This document shows, one piece after another, positions 48,708 through 59,656 of a DNA stretch of 64,000 bases (its first letter is position 1; every line of letters begins with the position of its first letter). The position numbers and the translations under genes are program-made. The notes under the pieces are model-generated. The model made no database searches. It had not been told where the DNA came from and worked only from the letters and a program-made list of their open reading frames with translations. This DNA is from Panaeolus papilionaceus (Eukaryota > Basidiomycota > Agaricomycetes > Agaricales): the NCBI GenBank assembly GCA_015501605.1, contig JADNRZ010000006.1, positions 1,860,001 through 1,924,000 of the forward strand, given 5' to 3'.

Positions 48708-50060
48708 TCAATTCGAATCGCCGTCTGATGTCTTCAGTGAGCTCCATACACCCTTTGTAAAATTGTCTTCTTCGTCCAAGTCCTGCTGTGTGTGTCTATC
48801 CTTTCTCCAGAACTCTATATATAGAGACCCCACTGCCGGCGTCACGTTTCCAGCAGACAGAACCCTCTGCACTTCGCGGTCCAATGCTTCCCAAGGAAGA
48901 TTGGCGTAGGGTTGAGAATCGTTCTCACCATCTATATCGAGGTAAATATTCATTTCAAGTTTCTCGATAGGTGAGTTTGGGATCGTCTCCAATGTGGCGA
49001 CAAGCTCGTCGAGGGTTTCTAGATCTCCGTAACCGCTAGATACTGCGCTCAAAATGAGAGTGTGAAGACTCGCGCAGGGGGAGAAATCGAAGTTCACTGA
49101 ATGGCCAGGCAACTCTAATAGGCACGTGTGTACCCCGCGGGTATCTCATTAACGACTGTTAGGCAACGAAGGTATACATGCTTACCGAACATCTCTGTTG
49201 TTTGGACAAATTCTTTCAAAGACCGTCCAGCTAAGGGAAGGAGCCTCCGAACGATGGGCATATCTTGCTTTTCATCGGAAACCACGTGAAGGTACTCTAA
49301 TGACGAGAAGTCCAGAAGAGATTGGTCTCCAACGGTCGGTTGGACCAGATATTCGAGAAGCCCAGAGCACGCCATGGCTGATAGACGCTTGATAGCGGGC
49401 CTTGCGATGATGGAAGCAGGATCAACATCATCGGGGGTCCATAGGCAACACGACAAAGTCAACGACTGGAGGTCCTTGTTGTTTGTAATGAAGGTCACAG
49501 GGATTTCGTCCCATACACTGAACGTCAAGCTTTGGATCTGGAAATTTTGCATAAAGAGGATATCTGGTTTGACTGTATGGATTCCACGTGATGCATAGTA
49601 AAGATTTCCGTCGACGTTGATGTGACGTGGATTTCCATAGCGCTTCAGGATTTTCAACAAGGTCGGAATCGACTCGTAGCGCTTCGCCAGATTGCCGAAG
49701 TGGTCGCACATTCTGATAGTGTGGAGATGCGCTGCAAGATGAGGCTTCTGCTCTAGGACTTTGAGTAAATTGAGGAGGGCTTTTTTTGTTAGCATCATCA
49801 ATCTCTGGCTCCCAGAGATGATCCACTGCATCAACTACAGCTTCCCGAGCCGCCTTGTAGTCATATTTCTGCTGAATTTCGATAGTAGAGAAGAGGTGCT
49901 TCTGAGAACGTGGTGTAAAGGCTTTACTAATCAGTGCAATTTCCTTGAGTTCCTGAAGGTGAATTGAAGCTGGATAGCTACTAGGTCGATGTGGGATGAC
50001 ATCGACAAGATGATCAATGATAAGGTCCACAATCTCCTGTACGAGGTTCAAATTTGCCAT
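48708..50060 (-). CDS. F-box/LRR-like protein, second family (copy L2, homopolymer frameshift)
   Basis: Starts MANLNLVQEIVDLIIDHLVD and shares with L1 the blocks LQELKEIALISKAFTPRSQK, KPHLAAHLHTIRMCDHFGNL, NPRHINV, LQSLTLSCCLWTPDDVDPAS, DFSSLEYLHVV and GRSLKEFVQT. The frame breaks at DDANKK: a run of seven A (seven T on the plus strand, 49781-49787) should be six for ALLNLLKVLEQKPHLAAHL to follow. After this shift the rest is open. The intron after EMF leads to LPGHSVNFDFSPCASLHTL, parallel to L1. Either a real +1 mutation or a sequencing error in a homopolymer. Otherwise complete, stop at 48708. Confidence 0.7.
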
Positions 50061-50579
50061 CCTGGTGCAGAGGAGTTAGATAAAGGGAGATCCATTTCGA
50101 AGCGGATTTGGCTACAAACTTACGAGTCCTCAAAGGATTTGCTTCGGAGAAGTCAACGCTTGACGAAAGCCCCCGAATTCATACCTTCTGTATGCTTCTG
50201 TTTGGTTCAGAGAACGTCCTCTCATACTCCAGCGCTGGTGTGTCCACATGCTCAGGTTGCTCCTTGCTTGTGTAACATGCGTATGCAAGTACGGCAGAGG
50301 ACTTGTCGTCTGTGCCTTCTTGACGATCTGGTAACATATGTAATATGGGCACATATGATAAAATTCAGATTCTACGGGTATTTTCTCTGCGGGATGTTCA
50401 AAGGATATTGCTTCTATCTAGGAACAAAGTGCGAGGCAAGATTATAGATATGTCACGAGAGCTCGCCGTAAATGAGGCCATGAACCTAATGAATGTGCAA
50501 ATTAATGTTCCATGATGAAGTACTGCATGGACATTGGACATCTTCGGGGTGAAAGTCTTAACCCTCTCGTGGGAGGGAG

Positions 50580-51872
50580 TCAATTTAAATCGGTCTTGGA
50601 TCGCTTCAGCAAGTTGCATACAACCCCTCGATAACTTCGTGTTCTTCGTTCACGTCCTTTGGCATTCTCTTGAATCTCCAGATATGTAACCGTCGAGGCC
50701 CCACTACCTGAGCTGTCAAGCTCCGGAACCCAGCACCTGCTCCATTGCGTGGTCCAGTGCTTCCCAAGGAAAATTCATGCAGGGTCCAAAACGGCTATCG
50801 CCATCCAAATCGAGGCATACTTATATTTCAAGTCTCTCGATAGGTGATTTCGAGATCGTGCCCAGTGTCTCAACGAGCTCACTAAGAGTTTTTGGATCTC
50901 CATAATGCTCGCATACTGCACTCAGAATCAGAGTTCGAAGCTTTGTGCAGCAGGAAAAATCGAAGTCTAATACCCTGCTAATAGATGAGATGTGCATGCC
51001 GGGTTAACAAATGTTGCGCAGCGAAGACATATTGACTCACTGAGACTACCCATGGTTTGAACAAATTCTTTCAAAGACCGTCCAAACAAGGGTAAAATTT
51101 TCTGAACAACGGGTAGGTCGACTGCACCATCGGAAAAGACGCGAAGATGCTCCAGCAATGAGAAGTCCAGCAGAGACTGACATCCAAGACCTGGTTGGAT
51201 AAGGTATTCGAGCAAGGCCAGGGCACCTGCAGATTGATAAACACTTGATTGCAGGCTGTGAAATTCCATGAGCAGGATCAACGTCATCAGGTGTCCATGA
51301 ACAATTTGTCAAGGTCAGCAACTGAAGGTCGGTATTGGAGGAGGGTGTCGTCGTGTCGGACCCAGCCGAATCAACACCCCGTCCTCCGAAGTAATGACTA
51401 CTACCGATAACATTGATGTCACATGGATTTCCATGATTCTTCCGAATGTTCAGCAGGTCGGAATCGCCTTGTAGCACTTCGCCAAACTACCGAAGTATCT
51501 GCACATCCTGATTGTTTGTAGGTGCGCTGCAATATGAGGTTTGTGATCAAGTGTATCAAGCAGATTTCGGAGTGTTTTGAGACAGATATCAGCGATTTCC
51601 GGCTCCGCTTTGATGATCTGCCACATCAGCTCCAACCTTCCAAGAGCATGGCAGTCATTTTTGTGGTGTATTTCGATCATAGAGAATAGGTACTTCTTAA
51701 ATCGCGGCGTACAGGCTTTACTGACTAAAGCGATTTATTTTAGCTCCAGAAAGCGAATCGAATATGGATAATCATGCCAGAATGTGCCGTCCTTCGACTT
51801 CTTTGCAGCTTGGATGGCCTCGACAAGATGGTCAATGTCCACGATATCCTAAACAAGGTGAAAAATTGACAT
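50580..51872 (-). pseudogene. Decayed third copy of the second F-box/LRR-like family (L3)
   Basis: Recognisable from MSIFHLV at 51872. The first exon has a TAG at 51849-51851 where L2 has Gln in VQEIVD, and a TAA at 51735-51737 where L2 has Glu in ELKEIALISKA. Later blocks KPHIAAHLQTIRMCRYFGSL, SSNTDLQLLTLTNCSWTPDD and GRSLKEFVQT lie in different frames, so several indels are present. The C-terminal exon survives only as scattered homology with stops (about 50640-50960). The low end is approximate. It is the distal member of an L1-L2-L3 tandem set. Confidence 0.75.
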
Positions 51873-52049
51873 TCTGTTAGAACAATGTTAGACCCGACTC
51901 CCACAGAGATAGGATTCATTTGGGTAAGCCTGGCGTTGTCTTTTTACACGACGTAGCCCAAGGCGTTTGGCTCGTTTTGGGACCTACACAGCCCGAAGGT
52001 TTTGGGGGCGTGTCATCGGATTCACAATGTGGCACTTACGACGATGCTA

Positions 52050-52277
52050 ACGTTCATCTTTTGAATAGCAAAGCATGCGGAAAGCATGTAGGGATCAACG
52101 ATTCGAGGTCCATCAGATTCATAGCTGCACATACCTGTTGGCATGGTTCGGGCTTATCGGACTGTCGGCGCGTACAAATGGTCCTGCTGGAATTTACCGG
52201 TATCGTTTCGACTTCAGCTTTGTAGATGGATTATTAACGGGAATTGGCGTCCATACTCGAATGACTATTTTATCTAG
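52050..52277 (+). pseudogene. Relic of a wax-synthase-like gene (C-terminal end)
   Basis: In shifting frames this reads GINDSRS, then YLLAWFGLIGLSARTNGPAG with IYRYRFDFSFVDGLL, then GNWRPYSNDYFI and a stop at 52275-52277. It aligns with the end of W3 (YLYVLGWVSFIAPLWAKSQV, FRYRMDFSVIDGLWRGNWRP YSQDYL). At least two frame shifts are needed. Upstream homology fades before about 51950. It lies directly upstream of W3 in the same orientation, so a tandem copy has been lost here. Confidence 0.7.
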
Positions 52278-52567
52278 CTATTTTAGAGCGTTATGAATAA
52301 TGGCAGCATGGGCACTTAGAATGAGAACGATAACCACGTACAGAGCTATAATCATTGAATAGAACCCCTGAATTTCAGTGCATTTTAGTGCCTGAGGATC
52401 TGATTGAGCCGTTGTTAGGTTGATTGATAAATATGTAGGTAAAGAACTGCACGCATTAACATTGTGTTCCTGGCTTGATCATAGCATGTTTGTGAGGGGA
52501 CTATTTTAAGCCAATTTGACAAAAACCCTTACCAAAAATTTTCATCTTCGTTGAGGTCAACACTAGC

Positions 52568-53891
52568 ATGGCCCAGTCACCAATTCGCGAAAGTCCCCTA
52601 ACAACCTCCCTCATCCTCTTCGCAGAGTTCTGCTGCATCCTTTTCATCTCAACACCATCATCACCTTATCGTCGACTGCTTTTCTTTCCATTTGCCTTGC
52701 TAGTCGCCTTCCAATTCAAGTATACCGATATTCAAGGCGGGGTCCCACAGCAAAGTGCAGCAGTCGGACTTCGGCTGATCCACCTTCTCCTCGAGGTGTT
52801 CGATTATGTCTTCGTTACCGACGCGCCTCGCCAAATCCGATCAGTAGGCGACAAAACGGACCTTGCCACTGCGTCTGCCCTCTCCCGCTTGACATGGGCA
52901 TTCAAGCTTCACTACAATCCACGCTGCATCGGCTGGTCTCATGAAGAGACATCGCATTTACCCCATCAACCTACACACCCAACGCGCTCCGCTTTCCTGA
53001 TTTCTAGATTTAGGCTCTGGTTGTGCTATTTGCTCGTACATGACCTCAACCTCACCATCATGCGCTTTAACCCATATTTTCAAACTGTTCCCTTCTTCAG
53101 CTTAATTTTGGTAGCTACTGGGACATGCTTTGGCGCATGCATTTAGGTGTTGGGATGCTACTTGCTGTTGTAACGGGCATTGAGATGCAGATTATGTGTG
53201 TTGGGATGATTTGGGTCGCGTTAGGTTTCTCTGACTATAAGCTGTGGCCACATGCATTCGGTTCCTTCAAAGACGCGTACACTGTTCGACGTTTATGGGG
53301 GTATGTTAAGTTTTTCCTCGATATAATGTTGTCTACATACTCACTGGTTTATCCTGGTAGCAAAACCTGGCACCAGATATTCCGTCGAGTGAGTTTAATT
53401 GAATCAAAAAATAGTGGAATCCAAAATTTATTTTAACTACCCTCTCTTGCTGTCTTGCTCCCTTTCAGACATTTATGACACCCACAAATTTTATAGCCAG
53501 GGTAGTCGGTCTCCCTCGCACAGGCATCTTTCAACGATACTTCAAAATTCTTCTGGTGTTTACCTTCTCTGGAATTATGCATCAAGCCCACGATTCCGTT
53601 GTATCAGGGGGCTGGACGAAGCCGACAACCATTTTCTACTTCATGGCATACGCTCCTATGATCATGGTTGAAGATGGTGTTATCGATCTTGGACGCAGAC
53701 TTGGAATTAAAAACTCTCCATTCACCCAACAGCTCGGATATCTGTATGTTTTAGGCTGGGTTTCCTTTATTGCACCTCTATGGGCAAAAAGTCAGGTTCC
53801 ATCAGGCATATTCAGGTATCGAATGGATTTCAGTGTCATTGATGGTTTATGGAGGGGAAATTGGCGTCCGTATAGTCAGGATTACCTGTAG
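52568..53891 (+). CDS. Wax-synthase-like acyltransferase (copy W3, apparent frameshift)
   Basis: Third member of the W1/W2 family, on the opposite strand. It starts MAQSPIRESPLTTSLILFAE and keeps TDAPRQIRSVGDKTDLATAS, YNPRCIGWSHEETSHLPHQP, AYTVRRLWG, mini-exon SKTWHQIFRR and FTFSGIMHQAHDSVVSGGW with the catalytic-type His. The frame breaks between NPYFQTVPF and YWDMLWRMHLGVGMLL, about 53085-53120: read straight through, it stops at 53144. No intron sits here in W1 or W2, and the only possible one would be ~33 bp, too short. Relative to W2 about seven bases appear to be missing. The two introns downstream match W1/W2. It may be a recent pseudogene. Confidence 0.75.
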
Positions 53892-54132
53892 TCGTATTTA
53901 TCGTATTTAGTTGAGTATTTTATGCTTTATATCATGCAAATGAATGGGATAGCAGCGCGTACCTAGCGTGCGATAAACTCGACGCGTCGTGACATGTCGC
54001 ATGCGTGATGCCGTCATCAATGATCCCACCCTGTTGTTCAGATTTTGTCCCTGCTCAGTAATTTCACAGGTCGTCTCTAACCACCATCATCACCTCCATA
54101 CCACCATTCTCTTTGTAAAATCATCTGCCAGA

Positions 54133-54812
54133 ATGTCTTTTGCCTCTTGTCGCCTTCTCTCTTCTTCTCTTCGCATTTCTTCAAAACCCAATGTCTTCAG
54201 TCGCGTCCCCTCCAGGGGAATTATGACCTTGAAGGACATCAAAGTGAGAATGCTTTTGGACTTTGGATGCCGCTGTGGTGCTTAAAAAAGGAGCTTAGTA
54301 CACTGCTCAAGCCACAGCTACTGGAGCAGGTCGTAATGGAACCACATCTTCCAATGGGTTGGAGCTCAACCTTGCCCTTCCTAAAGAATTGGGTGGTTCC
54401 GGAAACGGCCAAAACCCAGAGCAACTCTTTGCCATGGGTTATTCTGGTACGTGTTTTATCTCAACCCCGCCTGGTTTAATTTCATATAAATCCTCACTCG
54501 GTTCTTCAGCCTGTTTCCTGGGCGCACTTCAGGCAGTTGCTAAGAAGATGGGCAAGGAAGAGATGGCGAAGAAGGCCGTTGTCCACACTAGCGTTAGCAT
54601 TGGCGAGCCTAACGGCCAACCTGGTTTCGGACTGAGCGTGGATATCAAGGTGGAGGGTATCGACGAGGAGCTGCTGCAGGCTGGACATGCGGTATGTGGT
54701 CGCCCTGACGTCATGTGACGATAATTGCTGATCAGCAATGACTGCTTTCTAGTTCTGCCCCTATAGCCGTGCTCTCAACCAGGGTGTTGAAGTGAAAGTA
54801 TCAACTGCATAG
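54133..54812 (+). CDS. Ohr/OsmC-family organic hydroperoxide reductase
   Basis: Thiol peroxidase of the OsmC/Ohr family, which reduces organic hydroperoxides. The N-terminus MSFASCRLLSSSLRISSKPN plus VFSRVPSRGIMTLKD is basic, Ser-rich and without acidic residues, consistent with mitochondrial import. The core begins YTAQATATGAGRNGTT. The two redox cysteines are in ACFLGALQAVAKKMG and FCPYSRALNQGVEV. The Arg of the active site could be in GAGRNG. Four exons: the first intron follows MTLKDIK, the second follows NPEQLFAMGYS, and the third follows LLQAGHA. Total about 165 residues, stop at 54810-54812. No break was seen. Confidence 0.9.
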
Positions 54813-55123
54813 AGATGTGAAGATAAGATTATAACGTACAGGAACACTGTCTCAATGACAGTCAATAAAAATATAAATTCGCAAACGATTCAAGGCTAAT
54901 TTTGGATCACTCCTCGCAGCTGCTGATAATGCCAAGTGTGATTCCTTACAAATCGTCTCGACGTCGGGTTTTGTGGCCTTTCAGAGAGTTTTGGCATGTG
55001 CAACCATTTTCGTGAGTCATAGATCCGGAGATGGTACGTCCCTATAAAGCTCCAAGTTCCCTAACAGGTGTCTTATGTTTTGTTGCCTCCGGCTTTCGTC
55101 TGACCGCATCACTTCGTTCTAGC

Positions 55124-55882
55124 ATGACTTTCCAAAATCTATACATCGCGCCTGCCCCTGTTATTGGCAATGACACGGAGCCGGAAGAGAGTTATAATAT
55201 CAACTGCAACATTCCTATCCCAGCCAGACTCGAAAGTGACCGCGTTTTATTAGTCCCGTTTATCCCCTCTCTGCACGCAAAGGCATACTATGACTCATGG
55301 ACTCCCGATCTCGAAAAATATCTACCCCTCTCGACACCTACATATCAGTCCTTCCTCGACTTTATCGAAAACATCCTCAGGCGCGCCCCAGACGTCATTC
55401 CGTTCGCTGTAATCGACAAGACTAAACCAGCTGAACCGGGCAGCAAAATCCCCGGTCGTCTAGCTGGGCTCTTTGGATACGTCCACATCTCACCCAACAA
55501 CCTATCGCTCGAGATCGGGCCAGCGATCACGCTTCCAGCTTTTCAAAGGACGTTCGTTACGTCCAATGCGATTGCTCTGTTGCTCAAATATGCTTTGGAT
55601 CTCCCGAATGAAGATGGCACGGGTGGGTTGGGGTTTCGACGCGTCGTGTGGTGTGCGAACCCAGCGAATACGCCTAGTGTGACGGTTGCGGAGAGGATGG
55701 GATTTAAGAAGGAGGGTGTTATGCGGTATATGTGGGTGTTGCCTGAAGGACAACCAGGAAAGGCTGTTGATAGTAGAAGGGGGACGAGAAATGGGAGGGA
55801 TAGTGTGATACTTTCGTTGTGTTGGGATGATTGGGAGAGTGGTGCGAGGGAATTAGTCGAGAAGCAGATGAATAGGACCTAG
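55124..55882 (+). CDS. GNAT-family N-acetyltransferase
   Basis: Single exon. The protein starts MTFQNLYIAPAPVIGNDTEP and resembles RimJ/RimL-type GNAT enzymes: an N-terminal beta strand with ARLESDRVLLVPFIPSLHAK, central GLFGYVHISPNNLSLEIGPA, and the acetyl-CoA region VVWCANPANTPSVTVAERMG with FKKEGVMRYMWV. The frame is open from an upstream ATG at 55031, which would add 31 residues (MVRPYKAPSSLTGVLCFVAS). GTACGT after that ATG and TAG before 55124 would also make it a possible spliced leader. I prefer 55124. Substrate unknown; these enzymes usually acetylate small molecules or protein N-termini. Confidence 0.85.
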   Translation: MTFQNLYIAPAPVIGNDTEPEESYNINCNIPIPARLESDRVLLVPFIPSLHAKAYYDSWTPDLEKYLPLSTPTYQSFLDFIENILRRAPDVIPFAVIDKTKPAEPGSKIPGRLAGLFGYVHISPNNLSLEIGPAITLPAFQRTFVTSNAIALLLKYALDLPNEDGTGGLGFRRVVWCANPANTPSVTVAERMGFKKEGVMRYMWVLPEGQPGKAVDSRRGTRNGRDSVILSLCWDDWESGARELVEKQMNRT

Positions 55883-56167
55883 TTTCGAGTGACGAGGCGC
55901 TGTTAAACGCGTGTCGTGGCGTACATCGGGGTTGTACCCTTGTGGATTCCGCCGGTAAATGACACCGAGCATCGGGTTCCAATATAATCAAAAATATTTA
56001 TCCATTACTTGATCAAATATAAGTACGAGCTATCCATCTCTAAATACAGGAATCCACTAGAAATATTCTACGAAATATACAAGACTGATATGTATAAGTT
56101 TCAACTTGATAGATCGATGAATAGCGGCTACGAATGTTCCGGCACAATCACATGCCTACAACGGTCC

Positions 56168-56881
56168 CTAATTCAACTTCACACCATCCAAAATCCCTCT
56201 GAATGGGTCTGGCTTGTCGGGGTTTGGCCTATACTCCATGATATTCTGCGCCAAAGTTCTGAGACCCTTACCGGACTGCCCGTTGCCCAGTTGCTTTTCC
56301 AAGAACGCAGCAGCTAAATCCAAACCCGAAGTAACACCTCCAGAACTCCAAACCTTGCCGTCAATAACCCATCTCCTGTCTCCCACCCACGTTACATTGT
56401 GGTTAATCTTCCCGTTTTCAGCAGCTTCTTTCAATGCCACCTTGTTCGATGCGACGTGATGCCCGTCTAAGACCCCCGTTTGAGCAAGGACCATCGAACC
56501 TGTACAGACAGTGAGGAGACCCTTGAATTGAGGGTCCTTGAATGTGTTCTGCACGAATGTGATTGTGTTATTGGGAAGAACCAAACTGGGGTCTGGGCCT
56601 GGTACGATGAGATAATCGAGCTTGGGCGCTTCGTCGACCGTCATCGTGGGCATTAGGGGCGGTCCCGATGTAGCGTTGAGAGGAGCGCGGTCGTGCGCGA
56701 TGTAGTGCCAGTTGATGATAGGTGCGGCGGCGAGCACGTCGTCGCTGATGTGCAACCCGGATTGAAGAGGCTTGAGGAAGTCGTAGCTGTGCGTTTGCAT
56801 ATAGTCAACGGTCCCTGCCATGTCGAGGAGTTGGAAGCCTGGGATCAATAAGACTCCGATTGTCCAGATTGGGTTGACCAT
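56168..56881 (-). CDS. DJ-1/PfpI superfamily protein (isonitrile-hydratase-like)
   Basis: Single exon, 237 residues. The fold is shown by IGVLLIPGFQLLDMAGTVDY at the N-terminus, PKLDYLIVPGPDP in the middle and the nucleophile elbow LLTVCTGSMVLAQTGVLDGH, where Cys is the expected reactive residue. SSGGVTSGLDLAAAFLEKQL completes the pattern seen in the GATase1-like isonitrile hydratase group. An upstream in-frame ATG at 56947 would add 22 residues; MVNPIW at 56881 aligns better with the first strand and is preferred. There is no signal peptide. The actual substrate is unknown. Confidence 0.88.
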   Translation of the reverse strand: MVNPIWTIGVLLIPGFQLLDMAGTVDYMQTHSYDFLKPLQSGLHISDDVLAAAPIINWHYIAHDRAPLNATSGPPLMPTMTVDEAPKLDYLIVPGPDPSLVLPNNTITFVQNTFKDPQFKGLLTVCTGSMVLAQTGVLDGHHVASNKVALKEAAENGKINHNVTWVGDRRWVIDGKVWSSGGVTSGLDLAAAFLEKQLGNGQSGKGLRTLAQNIMEYRPNPDKPDPFRGILDGVKLN

Positions 56882-58261
56882 TATGTGAGAAATTCGTTGA
56901 ATGTACAGGTGTAGAGAATTCGAGTGCGTTGAGTGTCGCTTTAACACGACGTGTAGCCAGCTTTTATACCTGAGCTGAACTGATCACTACTCATTCTGCC
57001 TATTCATTCTGCAGAATCTTTAAGCGATCATGATGGAATACGATGCCCGACGGCTTCATTCCGCCATTGCGGGTAAAATTGATAGAGAACGCCTACTATA
57101 CTGTCGTTATAAATCCAACTAAAGCTTATTCAGGAAGATGCTGTATCATTTGTCATACTATATCTCGGGCTTGTCTCCCATTCGAGCAACACTATCATCC
57201 GATACACTCGCTGCAGCGCTAAAATTATCACATCCGCGCTTCTCGATGTGCCCGCCCCGGGTAACGCACAGGTTTTCGTAGTCCATACATCGCCGTTTCA
57301 TGTCCCATCTCTGGTAAACTTATTATGATAAATATTGGAGCGAAAGGGTCTTGACCTGCCCTCGTTCAACAACCCGGATGTGTATTCGGCACATGTATGG
57401 CGTTCTACTCCGTCGTACTTCCTATTTTATCAATCGTATCAATCGATACCATTAGACTGAGGTGGTTTGGCTGCTGACCCATTGAAATGTCGAAACTGAC
57501 CGCTGACCCTAGCCTTGAGACCCAGTAAAAGGTTAGCAGGGCGACCTTAGGCGCTGGGGCCGCTGAAAGGATACTAATCCTCGGCCAAACGATCGCGCAG
57601 ACGACTTTTCATTGTAATGCAGGAAAGAAGTGACGTTGGATATGGCCTATAACGGGAGGACAAGGCTTTATATTTCACTTGTATCCGAGGGTGAAGAGTA
57701 TGGAAATTCTATGTCAATCAAATTCGCTGTCAAGACTCCCCTCGGTTTTTGGCATCCCACAGGATCCGATGGTTCTATTAGCGGCTCAGTCTAGGTTTAT
57801 CACGCAGAGCGAATTATGTCACAGAATATCGAAATCCCTTCACTTGAAGCGTTTCCAGCAAGAAGAGAGGTATCGAGTATCGGGCAAGGACACTACCAAA
57901 CATGAGCATGATGGGGAAGACTTGAACAAATGCGCCAGGCTTAGCATGGAACAGTGCAATCAGAAGCTATTGGTAAAGCAAGGGCATGCAATGGGAAAAA
58001 TTTGCACAAAAACCGGGAAGATAAGAACGAGTCCCTAAGGCGCCTCGTAACATCGAGGTGAAGTTACGGCTTCACGTGATAGGGGTGGGAATGATGCACT
58101 TCAGAATGTAGAACGATTGAACCCTAATCGATCTCTACAGCAAACCTCTACATCACCACCACCAGTGGTTCTATACCAGCCGGACTCGTACTAATCAAGG
58201 TATTTCCCGACCAATTTCCTTGTCACATTCCGAAAATGACAGTCAGTAGGTTGTCGATAAG
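56882..58261. other. Intergenic 1.4 kb, no gene seen
   Basis: Separates the DJ-1-like gene from the D-E-F tandem array. A 119-codon plus frame (57679-58038) has no ATG start and no recognisable domain. The last ~190 bases are the copy D promoter block, shared with E and F. Confidence 0.5.
58073..58078. promoter_or_regulatory. E-box CACGTG upstream of copy D
   Basis: CACGTGATAG lies 189 bases before the start. It recurs at nearly the same distance in front of E and F, within a duplicated block that also contains TCTACAGCAAACCTCT. Palindromic CACGTG is the site of bHLH factors; binding is inferred. Confidence 0.45.
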
Positions 58262-59327
58262 ATGGATGAGCCACGTCTACCCCCTGAATTGGAACAAGTG
58301 ATATTTGAGATGGCCTTCAATCCGGACAACCTAGCTAGCAATACCAACATGACACTCGTTGCAAGACGCGTCCGCGAATGGTGAGTAAATAGAAATTCAA
58401 ATATCCATCGAGATGGAACAGTGGTAGTGACCAATTTGAACGATCAAGGGTGCGACCTATGATTTACAGCATCTTCGTCCTAGGAGGAGACTTCAGTAAT
58501 AATGTGTATACCTTCCCCGACTTCACGAATTATGATGGTCTCGTGGCTGGAGAACTTGGAAAATTCGCCAAGCATCTTCATATTGGTGCATCGTGGAAAC
58601 GGAACAGAAGCGTAGAGGAATCTATCCATAGACTGATTCGACAGTGTCCCGATGTCGAGAACCTAGCATGCTGGTACCCCGTTAGCGACCACAGTGTAAC
58701 TCTTGCCCCAATCTTTGGGGATTCATCAAAGTTACGTCAACTTTCTATCGATTGCTCCGGACATGCTGCCGTTATTGAGAAGGATCTGCAACGCTTCAAA
58801 GACACGTGGATCAACCTCAACTCCAGATATTTGACCCATCTCGACCTTATGGAATGTCCTTCTAACTGGGCTTTTCAAGTGCTCACCACCTACTCCAAAC
58901 TCACACACTTCACTGCATATTGCCCTGAAGGATGGACGAAACATACAATCCGGCACATTCTCGAATGTTGTCCAGCACTTCAGGTCTTCCTTCTCCTCTT
59001 TACGAGAGCTGAAAGGAACTCTTGCGGCAACCCAGAGGACCTCCGAGTAGTACTTGTGGACGATGCCCTGCTCTCCTCGGAGGATTGGTTGGAAGGTGCC
59101 AAGGGACGTGTCAACTCGTGGACGTTTGCAGAAAGGATTGTCCATGCGCGAAAGAGTACGCTACAGTATTTTGATATTCGATAGACTGATACTAATTGCT
59201 TGGAATTCAATCAGGCAAGTACTTTATCGAGGGAACAGACTTCTGGAATGTTGTTTCAGAGCCATTTGATTGGGATGCTCATCTGACGCCTGATGGGAAG
59301 AAGTGGTATTCATCGTTATCTAAATAA
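58262..59327 (+). CDS. F-box-like/LRR-like family protein (copy D)
   Basis: First of three tandem copies. Exon 1 encodes MDEPRLPPELEQVIFEMAFN and LVARRVREW. After the phase-2 intron exon 2 begins VRPMIYSIFVLGGDFSNN, with GKFAKHLHIGASWKR, CPDVENLACW, LTHLDLMECPSNWAFQVLTT and GAKGRVNSWTFAERIVHARK. After the phase-1 intron the tail is SKYFIEGTDFWNVVSEPFDW then DAHLTPDGKKWYSSLSK, stop at 59325-59327. All three parts are intact. About 80-85% similar to E and F by eye, so the duplication is fairly recent. F-box-like adaptor function is an inference. Confidence 0.82.
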
Positions 59328-59474
59328 AATGTTACCGGATTATGACTATGAATGTTTTCCATGCTTTATACAAATATATATACATATCTGTACTAGGCTC
59401 GAGCCTTGGATATAATTTTGCAGAACGAGTTACATTATCGTCCTTCAACTTGCCTCGAGGTGTAGTCAAGACTC

Positions 59475-59480
59475 CACGTG
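59475..59480. promoter_or_regulatory. E-box CACGTG upstream of copy E
   Basis: Within CTCCACGTGATAG, 182 bases before the start of copy E. Same context as in front of D and F. Confidence 0.45.
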
Positions 59481-59656
59481 ATAGAGCTGGGAACAATGAA
59501 CGATTCGATTCTAATCGATGCAGGTCACTCTACAGCAAACCTCTAACCCAGTAGCAGCATCAGTCGTTGTACCACAGTTCTCGTATAATAAAGGTATTTA
59601 CCAACTATCTTCTCTTGTCATATTCTGAAAATGAAAGTCGGTAGGCTGTCGATAAG

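Noticed and set aside
57679..58038. 119-codon plus-strand frame
   Set aside because: No ATG at its start, no domain, no splice partners.
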